64,000 bases of DNA, taken from assembly GCA_022570795.1 (NCBI GenBank), contig JAKUDP010000003.1, positions 2,604,001-2,668,000 of the forward strand, in the 5' to 3' direction. The translations under genes and the position numbers were made by a program. This stretch comes from Sphaerulina vaccinii (lineage: Eukaryota > Ascomycota > Dothideomycetes > Mycosphaerellales > Mycosphaerellaceae). Under the pieces are notes generated by a model, which did not search any database, was not told the origin of the DNA, and saw only the letters and a list, made by a program, of their open reading frames with translations. This document shows, one piece after another, positions 24,204 through 34,832 of this stretch; position 1 is the first letter of the stretch; every line of letters starts with the position of its first letter.

Positions 24204-24514
24204 CTTTTGCCTCACTGCGAGTCTCGGTGGTGTCGAGCTGCTGCTGCTTCGAAGGCGCATTACATCTGCAATGATGGACTGCTAGAGTCTGCCACACGCA
24301 AAAGTGGCTAGACTTGGCATGTTTTCAGTGGAATGTGAACACCGACCCAGCAAATATCCACATCGTCTCGCTACTCTGCTGCTGGGAAGCAAGGATAGCA
24401 CGTCGCGCACGCGAGCTAGAATCACAAGTTCTGGAGCAACGGTCAAGCATGGAAGTGTCACATGATGCATGATCGTGATTCGTGCCACTCTTCTGCCTCC
24501 ACGTACGCTATCAT

Positions 24515-26867
24515 CTAAACCACCGTCGCAGAATAATATAGGTTCAGAAGCGAAGCCCCACCACAATACTGCGTAGCATCTCCCGGACAAGTCAGCAGCT
24601 TCGAAATACTGCAAACTTGCCCAACAGCTCCAGCAGCTCTGTTGATCGAATCACCGCAATAGCACTCCCTCCCATACTCAATCCCAGCATATCTCCACTT
24701 CCTGCCCAAACAAGTCTTAATGCAAAGATCCGCTGTCATAGTCGAATTTGTGAAAGAGTAGTTACTCAAAGATCTCCCACCCGAGCCAGCAGGATCTGAA
24801 AGACAGTTCTTTTGAACATATTTTCCTATTGGTGACCTGATCCGTGGGGCGACGTATGCGTTGTTGATGTATAGGGAGAGGGCATTTGGTCCTCCGCAAA
24901 TTTCGTCTCCAATTCCTGTGCAGCGGGTTTTGCAGGTGGCGTTCGTGACGACGGATGTTGAGTTAGTGATGAAGTTTGAGCCGCCGAGGGCGTTGCCGCA
25001 GAAACATTGTGAGCCGTATCTACAGAAAGCAGATGTCAGTATGCACGATTGAGACATGGGGGAGGATGGTCAGCATACTCAGTCCCCCAGTACTGCCATC
25101 CATTGGCACCTCCACCTGAAGTAGCACAATAATTCTGACAAACTGCAGAACTCATGTTGACTTGATTCAATGAAGCTCCTGTGAGTGTTCGGCCAGTTCC
25201 ATTGTAGCTGTCTGTGGCACAACCGACATAGTTCGGTTTGGTGACGATCGGTAAGTCTGCTGGGATGATTCCGGCGCTGTTGGCGTTGCTGCCGTTTGCG
25301 TTGAAGGAAGGGTCGGTGTTGTTGTAGACTGAAATGAAGTTGAGACCACCACAGATTTGCTGAGTTCCGCCTTGTGATAGAGTACCTCCGCAGTTCCAGG
25401 TGCATCCGGCGTTTACGGTTCCAGGAGTGCCTTTGATTGCAGTAGGGTTGAGGGCATTGTCGCAAAGGCACTGTAAGGATCAGCATGTTGTTGACACTGA
25501 ATGAGGAAAGAATGACTTACTTGTTGACCATATTCGACGCCACTTAATCGGTAGCCCAGGTTCTTGCAGTAGGCATTGCAGAAATCAACAGTCATGACGC
25601 TGTAGTTCGAGTAGTATGCAGCATTAAGAGTACGAACAGAAGTACCACTGTCGTTATAGCAGCCAACATACTGCTCAAATTGATCATTACCCCATGCAGC
25701 TCCTGGTGCACTCTGCATCGTAGGTTGCGTGACTGAGTCGACTGTGCGCGTGATAGATGGCTTAGGACCACTGGCTGCGCAAGCCATGGACGCTGCTGGT
25801 GCAGCCTCGGGACCTGGCGTGATTGTTATGCATCCTGGAAGCTGTGGAATCAAGCCTGCTACGGCCTCTCCGATCTGTTGTGGCCTTTCTGGACAATTGT
25901 AAGGATATCCGCTGGTCTGGTATTGCTGCAAGATGACACACTCTGCAATGGTCCCAAAGTTTGCCACACTCAGGCAGTCCGTAACTGCTTGTGCGAGCAC
26001 AGTGGTGTCCCATCCGTTTTGGAAGTCTCCGTGCATGCCGTAACCAGTAGGATCGCCTTGCGAGAAGACGAACTGTCCGCCGTTGCCTTGATTGGGCACC
26101 TGCGCAACAGAATAGAGAGTCTCTAAGAACAAATGAGGGATTTGGATCGGATGCGTTGGTGGGCAAATGCCGTTGTCGATCTGACTTTGATATGCAACGT
26201 GGCTGCTGTCGGCCTTGTATAGATCCACGCCATTCCAGCAACTTTGGAAGTGAATTTGGGCTCGCATGCCATACGCACAATTCGTATCGGACATGTAAGG
26301 CTGTTCAGCCTTCGGGGCGTAGTCCAGACATGCGAAAGAGACACGATCAGCAACAGGTCTTCCAGGATAGGTAGCATTTCCCCAAGTATATGTCTGATTG
26401 TCGTAGCTTCGAGCTGACTTATCTCCAGAGAGGATGTTCAGGCCCGGAGGGAAAGCCACAGTCTTGTTCGTGTTTGGTCCGCGGCCGAGATAATACGCCA
26501 CTGCTCCAGAGTGCGGCACTTCGTAGAAAGATCCGTTTGGGTAGCTGTAGTAGAGTGTCGGTGTCCAGTAGGCAGATTTGTCTGCAGTGATCTCGCAAGA
26601 TGTACATGCTGAGTTCAAAAGACTGTTATATGTTGCATTGATTCCAAAGTCTAAAAGACTGTTAGCAGTGGGAAGAGAAGCACTTATCACAATGTACTAA
26701 CTAGAGCCTCCAATGATCGAATGTGAGTGAGCAGCGAGAGCTCCGGGGTTCACAAGAGTGTCGATTCGGCCTCTCTGTATAATAGCACAGTTCATGCGCC
26801 AGAACGCGTCCGCATTGCCCAGGAAGGACAGCGCGAGTGCTGCGCTTAGTGCTTGATTGTTGCGCAT
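24515..26867 (-). CDS. Secreted DUF1996 protein with three C-terminal WSC domains
   Basis: Four exons (26867-26702, 26650-25521, 25470-25079, 25019-24515) with introns of 51, 50 and 59 bp encode 730 aa. After a signal peptide ending near NADAFW, DUF1996 runs to about residue 340, with the hallmark HSHSIIGGSNFG made by the first splice and CTSCEITADKSAYWTPTLYY. Three WSC cysteine modules follow, starting near YVGCYNDSG, YVGCATDSYNGTG and VQKNCLSDPAGSG; each contains a G-x-EYG-x-x-C-x-C core. Many N-glycosylation sequons are present. WSC domains bind glycans, so a cell-wall or extracellular function is likely. Introns fall at the same place inside WSC modules one and two. Confidence 0.92.
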
Positions 26868-28552
26868 CTTGGTGACACTTCAACGCTGACACAGCGTGCG
26901 CCACAGGAGGTGCAACGAATGTGTGACGCGTGCACTGAAAGAGTCTGTGAACTCAGTGATTGAGTTCTTGGGGGGAGTGGTCGATGCTCACATTCCGCAT
27001 TGTCGCGTGGTCCAAACAACGTCCATATGTAGTATCTGGGGCACTTCACTCGGCCTGCGCATAGGAGACCGCCTTGGTGAAAGGAAGACCCACCGGTCTG
27101 GACCAGCCACCATAATCCAACATTCGACCCATATGATTTCTGTGGCATTTCCTTTGTGATCGTCGCCGACCTGTCCTTCGAGCCAGAACAAGCATGGTTT
27201 GAATTGTGGAATGAGACAAAGGAATGGAGTCCGCGTGCTCGACGCCCATCTTTGCCCACCTTCGATAGGACAGCCATATCAGCAGCCAGGACGCCAGCTT
27301 GCGATTGTGGTTGTATCTGCGAATTTGTTCGAAGGAGTTCACGGCGAATTTGCGAAACCAAACCTCTCATGAACGCCGTCGAGGTACGATCTTTGATCGA
27401 ACCCGCACTAGCTCCTGATATGCATGAATTAGCATTCTTAGCAAAGAAAAGGGTAGCTTAGCGACCATCCTGATACGATAGTCAGTAGGCCCGTGTAGGA
27501 TACCATATATGGGCGTCGTGAAACAATGTGTTCCCGATACCATGTGGTCAAGCTACAGCGTTGTGAAGACTTGACCAGGTTGACATGAAGTCACGGGCTT
27601 GCCATCTTGCAGCTGTTGAAAGTTTGAGACATCGATAGATGGAAAGGGTATCTGCCATGCGGCATTGTCTCCTGATGGTTGTACGTTAACATCCGCAGCC
27701 TCATCCAGACTATGAGTGCTTGAAGCACAATCGAGGCTTGGAGATGTCGACCCTGATTAAGCCCTCGCGATGCACATCGAAGGTCGTGAATCCTCGCAGA
27801 GCACGAGATCAATGGCTATGAGCTTCCCACCTATTCCCCCACCACTTCCCAGGAAATACGATGGCCTGGTGACCAGTTTTTGGGCAGAGCTGAGCTCGGA
27901 TTGTTGGCAATAGTTCCGACGTTTCGCTGTTGTCGGCGAGCTCTCTTCAAGCCATGGATCCTTATTGAGCGCAGATAACGCGCTGTGTCGGGGACGTTGA
28001 CGCAAAACAAAAACTGCTGCAGCATGAAGCGGTGGCTGGAGGTCATTGGACGCGGATGGCGGCCAGCATGTGAACTTCCCACCTATTTCCCCGCCGCTTC
28101 CCTAGGTTCCAGAGAGGCAGGCAAGGCCATTACACGGTGCCTCCGCAGAAGGGTGACACCTTGCAGACAGATAGATAGTCTTCAATCACACAACATAGCC
28201 TCATAACTTGTTACTCACTGCCTGTACAACTGACGTGTTTTCTGTTCCTGTAGCATGTGAGAGGGAGGTCCCTGAGCCCCCGTTCCTGTGAGATGCATGG
28301 TGGCTCCGGCGGAACCTGTGATGATGTCCGCCGATTTTGACTTTCCGCTTGTTCGATTGACGTGTTTGTAAGGCCTCGGCGGCAGGGACAAACGGATGCG
28401 ATGTGGACAGACACCAGCGTGTTGTTGTCAATGATGATGCTGCTACTGTCAACTTCTGAAGAGACTGATCTGGATCTGAGACATTGCTTCTCTGCACGAC
28501 TCGTGAGACCCCAGACCCATGAACCACGCGACGTCACATCAAGGCCGACAGC
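26868..28552. other. Long intergenic spacer with a diverged 32-bp repeat
   Basis: About 1.7 kb between divergent genes. No convincing gene is seen. The sequence CTTCCCACCTATTCCCCC... at about 27824-27855 recurs in diverged form at about 28075-28106. Confidence 0.45.
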
Positions 28553-29965
28553 ATGACCGACAGCAATGAACCACTGCCATCTCCTCCATCAGTACCCATC
28601 GCAAAAACTACCGCGACTCCCAGCAACACCCCAACTGCTCGATTCCGCATATCACAGAGACCGTTCAGCAACAGCCATGGACAGTCTCCCTCTCCGCGTC
28701 CACCTCTTACCGCGCGACGACGATCATCCTTGATCTCTTTTTCCAGCATTGACGATGCCACACGCTCGTTCACAGACGAATATATCAACCCGCGCACTGG
28801 CAGCAGACGCGAGACGAGCGAAGACAACGAGATGACCAGCTGGCACTCTTCGCCACTGGCTTTTGCGATACTACCAGCATTGGGTGGACTGCTCTTCAAA
28901 GATGGCAGCGCATTCGTGACAGATGTGCTATTACTGGGCCTCGCTGCTATCTTCATGAACTGGAGTATCAGACTCCCATGGGATTGGTACTATTCAGCTC
29001 AGGCGCGGCGGCGGGATGTTGAGCCAGACTATGATGATCTGGGCGACGAGATTGCTGTTGAGACTGCCTCATCTGCTGAGAGCTCGCCGAAACCATCGCC
29101 TAATGGCAAAAGTGTCGAGGGCGAGGACACCAACATACAACACATTGGGAAGCGTGAGAGGGCTGCTGCGAGTCTCCGTAAGCAGGAGCTGCTAGCACTT
29201 CTGGCGACTTTCGTCTTTCCAGTTCTGGCTGCCTATCTGCTGCATGTTATTCGCGCGCAGCTCTCAGGCCCGAGCAATGGTCTGGTGTCAGACTACAACC
29301 TCTCCATCTTTCTGTTGGCAGCAGAGATACGGCCAGTAAGACAGGTTGTGCGCATGGTCGCCAGCCGCACACTATATCTCCAAAGAACGGTCACTGGCAT
29401 GGACGACCCTTTCGCTTCTGCTCTAGATGAGAAAAGCACCATCACTCAGTTTGCAGAACGCATTACCGACCTGGAAGCCAAGCTCTCTGAGCACGCTGTT
29501 GTGCCACCTACGATGAACATGGCACAAAAAGCGGATGTGAACGATCTCTCCAGTGAGATCCGAAAGCGCTACGAACCTCGACTTGAAGGTCTGGAGCGCG
29601 CCCTTAGGAGGTATGAGAAGCGAACTGTGACGCTCGCGATGTCCACTGAGCAGAAATTCGCGTCGCTTGAGACTCGATTGCAAGAAGCGTTGAGTCTAGC
29701 CGCTGTAGCTGCACAGCATTCTCAAAACCCGGGAGTGGTCTCGACTAGCCTATCGACCCTCAGCAGTGTCATCGCCTTTCCGCTGAAGGTGGCTTACAGT
29801 GTGTTCACATGGCCTTTGGTGGCAACAGAGCAGTTGTACAACAAGATGAAGTCGATTCTACTTGGTCCTGCGCCGCCACGCTCACCTAAGCGGAGAACTA
29901 GCCGGCAAGGTCGACCAGACAGTCAGACGCGGGACAAGCATGCACTGAGAAAAGCGGTTCGATAA
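28553..29965 (+). CDS. Conserved-looking fungal membrane/coiled-coil protein, function unknown
   Basis: One open frame of 470 aa, starting MTDSNEPLPSPPS. It has a Ser/Pro/Thr-rich basic N terminus (about 1-95), a pair of hydrophobic segments at about 102-140, a charged loop, another hydrophobic segment at about 213-235 (LLALLATFVFPVLAAYLL), then coiled-coil-like helices (ITQFAERITDLEAKLSEH and later). The tail is amphipathic and basic. The layout suggests an organelle membrane protein with a cytosolic coiled coil. I do not recognise a named family. Confidence 0.8.
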   Translation: MTDSNEPLPSPPSVPIAKTTATPSNTPTARFRISQRPFSNSHGQSPSPRPPLTARRRSSLISFSSIDDATRSFTDEYINPRTGSRRETSEDNEMTSWHSSPLAFAILPALGGLLFKDGSAFVTDVLLLGLAAIFMNWSIRLPWDWYYSAQARRRDVEPDYDDLGDEIAVETASSAESSPKPSPNGKSVEGEDTNIQHIGKRERAAASLRKQELLALLATFVFPVLAAYLLHVIRAQLSGPSNGLVSDYNLSIFLLAAEIRPVRQVVRMVASRTLYLQRTVTGMDDPFASALDEKSTITQFAERITDLEAKLSEHAVVPPTMNMAQKADVNDLSSEIRKRYEPRLEGLERALRRYEKRTVTLAMSTEQKFASLETRLQEALSLAAVAAQHSQNPGVVSTSLSTLSSVIAFPLKVAYSVFTWPLVATEQLYNKMKSILLGPAPPRSPKRRTSRQGRPDSQTRDKHALRKAVR

Positions 29966-30080
29966 AGCTGACAGAAATGTACGATGAATGATACTCAAGC
30001 GCAGGCGCACGAAGGACATGCTTCAACGGCAGAAACAATGATACCCCTATAGACCGTATGACAAAGCCTACAACTACAAC

Positions 30081-31100
30081 CTACAAACCATCACCAGGAG
30101 TCCAGACACTTCTCATCCACCTCGTATCTAAAGCACTTCCTTCTTCATAAAATCGTAAATCCGTGCTGAGCCTAATCCTGCCCTTCTCATCATCATTCTT
30201 GATCGCTCCATGGATCATATACGGGTTGTGAAACACTACATCTCCAGCCTCGTGGTCTGCCACAATCCACTTGCGCTTCCGCCTTTCGCCGCCGTGCAAC
30301 CCACTTTCGATATCCCGAGTCAGCTCAGCTGCATCGTGAGAAAGCTGCCCGTCTCTGGCCATATTCTGATTAAACCCATTAATCCTCTCCTCTTTCGTAA
30401 AAGATTCCGCTCGCTTGCTAAAATCTGCTTCCATAGCCAACCCGATATCTGTGCTGTTTTCCAAATACATGAGCCCACCTCCGGAAGCTGTACAATCTCC
30501 TATAGGTACCCAAGCAGTGAGGAAGTCGGCTTCACCTGCTCGGAGGAAGATTTTATCGTAATGGATTCCTGTTGACAAGCCGCCGGGAACGTTATGTCGA
30601 AGTAATGTCCTCTTGATGAGCACGTCCTTCTTCCAGCCCATGAATTCTCGAACAAATTGTCGCAATCGGGGATGTTCTAGAAAAGCTTGATAGATTGGAT
30701 GAGTATGTGCTGAGATGAGCTTGTCGACTTTCAACTGATCATCTGGGAGGTCTCGACCGCCGTTTCCGTGGTGTGCTATTGGATCTTGGGAGGAGTCGAA
30801 AATGCCATCCCGGGGTGAAGTTCCTGGTTTTAGGATGCCGGTAGGTGACATATGAGCGAAGTAGGCTTCTCGCATGTCGAGGACATCTTCTCGTGGCATA
30901 ACGCCTTTAACAAAGATGTAGCCGTCACGATCAAAGCGACGACGCATTTCTTCGATCGGGGTGGTAATTGGAGTTTCGAGCATCCAGCCTACAGTGTCTT
31001 GATCGAGGAAATCGCCATAGTTTGATCGAAGCTTTGGTAGGCTGTTTGGTTGGTAGACGAGTTGATGTGCTGGTACGGGAGCTGCTTGTGTAGTAGCCAT
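30081..31100 (-). CDS. Phytanoyl-CoA dioxygenase family (PhyH) oxygenase
   Basis: A single-exon 339-aa protein starting MATTQAAPVPAHQ. The double-stranded beta-helix fold of Fe(II)/2-oxoglutarate oxygenases is indicated by FDRDGYIFVKGVM at the N terminus, the metal-binding His-x-Asp in STGIHYDKIFLR, the distal His in NPYMIHGAIKND, and a 2-oxoglutarate-binding Arg in GRIRLSTDLRFY. All key residues are present, so it should be active. The substrate is unknown. Fungal members include secondary-metabolite tailoring and lipid-related enzymes. Confidence 0.9.
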   Translation of the reverse strand: MATTQAAPVPAHQLVYQPNSLPKLRSNYGDFLDQDTVGWMLETPITTPIEEMRRRFDRDGYIFVKGVMPREDVLDMREAYFAHMSPTGILKPGTSPRDGIFDSSQDPIAHHGNGGRDLPDDQLKVDKLISAHTHPIYQAFLEHPRLRQFVREFMGWKKDVLIKRTLLRHNVPGGLSTGIHYDKIFLRAGEADFLTAWVPIGDCTASGGGLMYLENSTDIGLAMEADFSKRAESFTKEERINGFNQNMARDGQLSHDAAELTRDIESGLHGGERRKRKWIVADHEAGDVVFHNPYMIHGAIKNDDEKGRIRLSTDLRFYEEGSALDTRWMRSVWTPGDGL

Positions 31101-31901
31101 GTTGATGTTCTATTCGTGGTTGTTCTTGACAGAAAGATCGATGAACGTTCGAGGATGTGTTCGCCATGGTCGTCGATATAAGTACATTCCGGATTGTTTA
31201 GCAAGCCTGATATCTGCTCGTGCGGCCGCCTCGTTCACCGTACGTACCGCATTCGGTACGACATGGGAAAGTGCGGGAACCCCAGATCGAGACCGCTGCC
31301 CGCCGTAGAAGTCCAATTCTAGTCGTATTCGAATTGACACAACTTTCAGGCTAAACACATGAGAGCGTCAAGATGTGAAGTCGTCAGCGAGCATCCTTAT
31401 CTGCTGTTTCGAGTAGTTCGTTCCTGCAGCGAAGCTGGCTGGAAGCAGTATTGTTCCCCGTGGTAGTTGCTCAGCTGGGCCGTTCTGGAGATCTTCCCCG
31501 CAGCTGTGAACCGGAGTTCGCAGCCGCATCATCGAAAAGCGCATATGGATTGGTCTGCGTATAGACAGCCAGTCCGAACGAACGCATTTGACACTGCGTT
31601 CCTGCATATTCGTTGAGTGGATACGAAGTCCACCGCTGGCGCCAAGTAGAAACTGGGCCCCATCAGCATATATCCGGCTCCAGAACCCGGAGTTCGGCAG
31701 GCTATAGTGGTCTGGGTCTGCTTGAGGGATAACAACTCTCCACCGGCGCTTTCGCAGCGGACGATCATGCGAACGCATTGCTGCGAGCTGGAGTCAACTG
31801 TAGTCCTGGTACTAGGTGTCTGGTCGCTTGTCGTGTTTCCTTAATTACGGCCGCAAGCCTGGAGGTTACGATAAGACTGATCACCATATCAGGTCACCGC
31901 A
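31101..31901. other. Intergenic spacer with a CCG-N4-CGG inverted repeat
   Basis: About 800 bp. A 411-bp open frame on the minus strand has no recognisable feature and was not called. A perfect 7-bp inverted repeat CGTACCG-CATT-CGGTACG is at 31243-31260; paired CGG triplets are the kind of site bound by Zn2Cys6 regulators. Confidence 0.4.
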
Positions 31902-32841
31902 TCATATGCTGAAGTCTCGGAATGGAGGTCCCTTGACCTTCATGCTGGAGTCAAACTTCACGCCCTCTTCCTTCAATAACTTGTGCTTCTCATTGGCGTA
32001 CTTGCCACTTTCACCCCAGCCACCACTCTTGAAGCCGCCCAAGGTGCCATCTGCTGCAAGAATGCGGTGACAAGGCACCTGGTCACAGGTTGTTAGCTTC
32101 GACGCACACTCCGTCCTGAGCAGGATTACTCACCTCAGGAGCGAAAGGATTGTTCTTGATCGCGCTACCCACAGCTCGTGCGCAGGTCTTCTTAGACGAC
32201 TTGCTCAAATAGTCCGACATGGCTCCATATGTCGAGTAGCTGCCACGGGGGATCTGGGTTAGCATGGTAAGGATCTGTTTCTTGAAGGAGGTCATGTTCG
32301 AGTCCTCGATTCTTTGCACTTGCACAGACATATCTGCATCTTTCTCCGTCTTCCCTGTTCCCAAACCCGGAACGGCGTCGTTAGCATTGGCAGCCTTGGC
32401 TGAGGTCGAATCTGGCGATGGCAGGAAGTACGACGAGACTGTTTCATTCTTCCGTTTCTTCTTCTTGGGAGAGTCATCTTTAGTATTGACTTCTTTGGCA
32501 GCATCGTCACGCCCTTTTCGTTTCTTGCTCTGCTTTCCTCGGAGCTGCAGACTGCGTTCATCTAGCTCGACCAGGTTGGCATTGCCTTGAGCGATCTTCT
32601 CTGCCAGTGCAATTGCAGCCTGCAACTGAGTTTCTGACATGTTCTTGTACGCTGGCGACTTCAACACCTCAGTCCAAGGCTTGTCGTTGCCAACAGCGTT
32701 ATCAAGGACGATTCGAGCAAAACAATGGTCCAGTACAACAGGCCACTTTGGCTGGGCTTCGTCACGCGCTTTCGCCAGCATGGGGAGATACTCCTTGTAG
32801 AGATAGTTCCAGCGGTCCTGGCGCTCTTCCTTCGTTTCCAT
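31902..32841 (-). CDS. O6-alkylguanine-DNA alkyltransferase (MGMT) domain protein
   Basis: Direct-reversal DNA repair. Exons are 32841-32134 and 32078-31902 with a 55-bp intron, giving 294 aa. The splice creates NPFAPEVPCHRIL: the acceptor Cys in Pro-Cys-His-Arg is intact, unlike ATL proteins, which have Trp there. Upstream lie the helix-turn-helix (YSTYGAMSDYLSKSS) and the Arg-finger helix (CARAVGSAIKNN). The Gly-rich GTLGGFKSGGWG and a C-terminal helix follow. An unusual N-terminal extension of about 190 aa contains a helical segment and a Lys-rich nuclear-localisation-like stretch (SPKKKKRKNE). The frame is open upstream, but the ATG at 32841 starts the sensible protein. Its promoter faces the Myb-like array. 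Confidence 0.9.
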
Positions 32842-33524
32842 CGCAGTGTGGTAGTGGTGATGAAGAAATGTGATCTTGTTACACAGGAGGAGAGAACGCG
32901 AGAGACCCAGCAGTCTGGTAATGATGCACGCGACGCACAGGCCACAGCCGTTCTCCCGTTCTCTGCTCACACTCCTCGTCACCACTGATATGACCACGCC
33001 CTTCCGCAGTCTGCTGTAGACATCCAAGAGACGCATCATATAGGGAGACATGGTCAGCCAGTGGCGCAAAGGACGGTGAAGACGAAAAGTCTCGTGTAGG
33101 CTGGAAGTGAAGAAGAGAGGATGTCGACGACGATGAGACTGGGAACAGGCTTCTTATCGAGCATGGCCACATCGAGTGAGGGACTGTCGTGATACGACTG
33201 GTAGAGACGCGTCGAGCGCGTCATGCGACGCGACTTTGGATGGAGTACTTTCACGATTGAACGTCAGATCGTGCTGAACAAGAGCTCCGTTCTCGCGACA
33301 CGATTAACGATCTATCTGCACGGCGCTTCACGCGCGCAGTAAGATGCAAGAGACGGTGAAGCTTTCACAGATTGTGTTGCCTGGCAACCTCACTTCTGTC
33401 ATCTGTGGTCAGCGGTGATATGGACAAGTCCGCATTCTCCTCGACTTTCCACTCTTTCAATCCACAAATATCACCTTTAATTGACAGTCGTACCATACCA
33501 CTTACCCTCACACACAACGCTAGC
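32842..33524. promoter_or_regulatory. Divergent region between alkyltransferase and Myb-like array
   Basis: 683 bp separating two divergent starts. It contains an RFX/X-box-like palindrome at 33376-33388. No gene is supported. Confidence 0.5.
33376..33388. promoter_or_regulatory. RFX/X-box-like palindrome upstream of array gene A
   Basis: GTTGCCTGGCAAC is a perfect inverted repeat of GTTGCC with one base between the halves. This matches the known RFX-family half-sites (GTNRCC / RGYAAC). It starts 149 bp before the ATG of gene A. RFX proteins include yeast Crt1, the DNA-damage repressor. Binding is not shown here. Confidence 0.5.
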
Positions 33525-33781
33525 ATGCCAACCGTCAATTGGACCGATGCCGCTCGCACCCAGCTGCTTCTAATCATCATTCACTTGGGTACGCCACCGA
33601 AGTGGGATAAGGTGGCTCAGCTCCTCAACAATGGCTGCACCGCCGAAGCAGCACGGTAAGCAAACCCTTTTCTCCGTCCCATGCATCAGCTAACAGGTGT
33701 CGCAGCCAGCAGTTCAAGCTGTTGAATCCCAAGGCCAAGAAGGAATTCGGTGACATTCCAGCGGATGGGGATGAGGAGTAA
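33525..33781 (+). CDS. Array gene A: Myb/SANT-like module without the basic tail
   Basis: Exons 33525-33655 and 33706-33781 (50-bp intron, phase 2) give 68 aa. MPTVNWTDAARTQLLL opens the three-helix Myb/SANT-like module; the helix after the splice is QQFKLLNPKAKKEFG. The protein then stops after an acidic end (PADGDEE), lacking the Lys/Pro/Ala tail of its neighbours. The stop codon overlaps a perfect splice donor (GTAAGT at 33778). A skipped-stop transcript could splice in frame to an acceptor at 33960 and join gene B. The presence of a separate X-box before B argues that B has its own promoter. Confidence 0.7.
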
Positions 33782-33814
33782 GTGAAGTGCGATTGTGAAG
33801 CTTCCGCGAACTGT

Positions 33815-33827
33815 GTTGCCGGGCAAC
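33815..33827. promoter_or_regulatory. RFX/X-box-like palindrome upstream of array gene B
   Basis: GTTGCCGGGCAAC, again GTTGCC-N-GGCAAC, 162 bp before the ATG of gene B. The flanks (GTGAAGCTT...TGTGTTGCC) are related to those of the gene A site, so the promoter was duplicated with the gene. Confidence 0.5.
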
Positions 33828-33976
33828 TGGCAAGCCCAGATGGTATTATGATGCCCTCCTCTCGAGCGCTTTGCTCGACAACACAACACACACACTCGAT
33901 CTCTCAGTCGCGCCTCCAGCCACGACAACAACATACTTTACCACTCGACCGCTGTCGCAGGACCACGATCTCAGAC

Positions 33977-34430
33977 ATGCCTGTCAATTGGGATGATGCC
34001 ACGCAGAAGCAGCTGCTTCTGACTGTCATCCACCTCACTATGCCAGCTTCGCCAGATTGGGAGCAGGTGGCAAAGATGATGGGAGAGGGCCACACTGCCG
34101 GCGGCGCGCGGTGCGCATATGCTGCACACATACCTCAAGGGCATTACTAATACTTCGCGCAGTAAGCAGTTCGCCAAACTCAATAACAGCGCCAAGGACA
34201 CATTTGGCGAAGGCGGTGGAAGCGAGGCAGGCAATGAGGACAAGCCAAAGACGCCAGCCAAAGGTCGCGGCAAGAAGAGCAATGGAGAGTCTGCTGCGAA
34301 ATCTACGGGCAAGCGCAAGGCAAGCAAGCCACCTGAGGAGGCCAATGATGAGGATGACGAGGAGTCTCCTACCAAGAAGGTCAAAGCTGAGATCGCCCAG
34401 GACGACGACGATGATGAGGGTGGCATCTAG
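33977..34430 (+). CDS. Array gene B: Myb/SANT-like module with histone-H1-like tail
   Basis: Exons 33977-34110 and 34163-34430 (52-bp intron with a TACTAATAC branch site, phase 2) give 133 aa. The module starts MPVNWDDATQKQLLL, with a Trp-containing second helix (PDWEQVAKMM). After the splice comes RKQFAKLNNSAKDTFG, then a tail rich in Lys, Pro, Ala and Gly (KTPAKGRGKKS, STGKRKASK), a nuclear-localisation-like SPTKKVKAE, and an acidic end DDDDDEGGI. The tail resembles linker-histone/AT-hook-type DNA-contacting sequence. The probable role is a small nuclear DNA- or chromatin-binding protein. Confidence 0.85.
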
Positions 34431-34832
34431 TCCATTGGAATGCCCAGCTCATCCTCTCTCGACTCAGAGCAGTCTACGCCACCGGTTGTGACTTCAGGAA
34501 GCGATGGCAAAGCTGCTACGGATGCTACGGACATGAATGTTGCACTAGGAGGTCTGCATTTCACTTTCGTTGTAGTGCTCGGACTTGGATCCGGAGCTCA
34601 ATGGCCGAACAGCGGCGAAGATAATAGGCGCCAGCGGCTTCTTTCAGTTTGGCAATTGGCAAACCTCACATTGAGCGTTGGACCCTTTACTTTTCACATC
34701 TCTTCCTCTCACTCTTCCTCTCTTCGTCGACGAACACAGTTAGCAGCACTGCTACCACAAAACTCACCTTTTTCAGCCAGATATACTTAAAACCTGCTAG
34801 CCACAGCACAAGACACCACAATCACCGTCATC

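Noticed and set aside
31368..31778. 136-codon minus-strand frame between PhyH and the alkyltransferase
   Set aside because: No recognisable features; Arg-rich, shadow-like composition.
33778..33960. Treating genes A and B as one gene by default
   Set aside because: The splice is possible and in frame, but a separate X-box-like site and leader before B make two genes the simpler call; kept as a finding.
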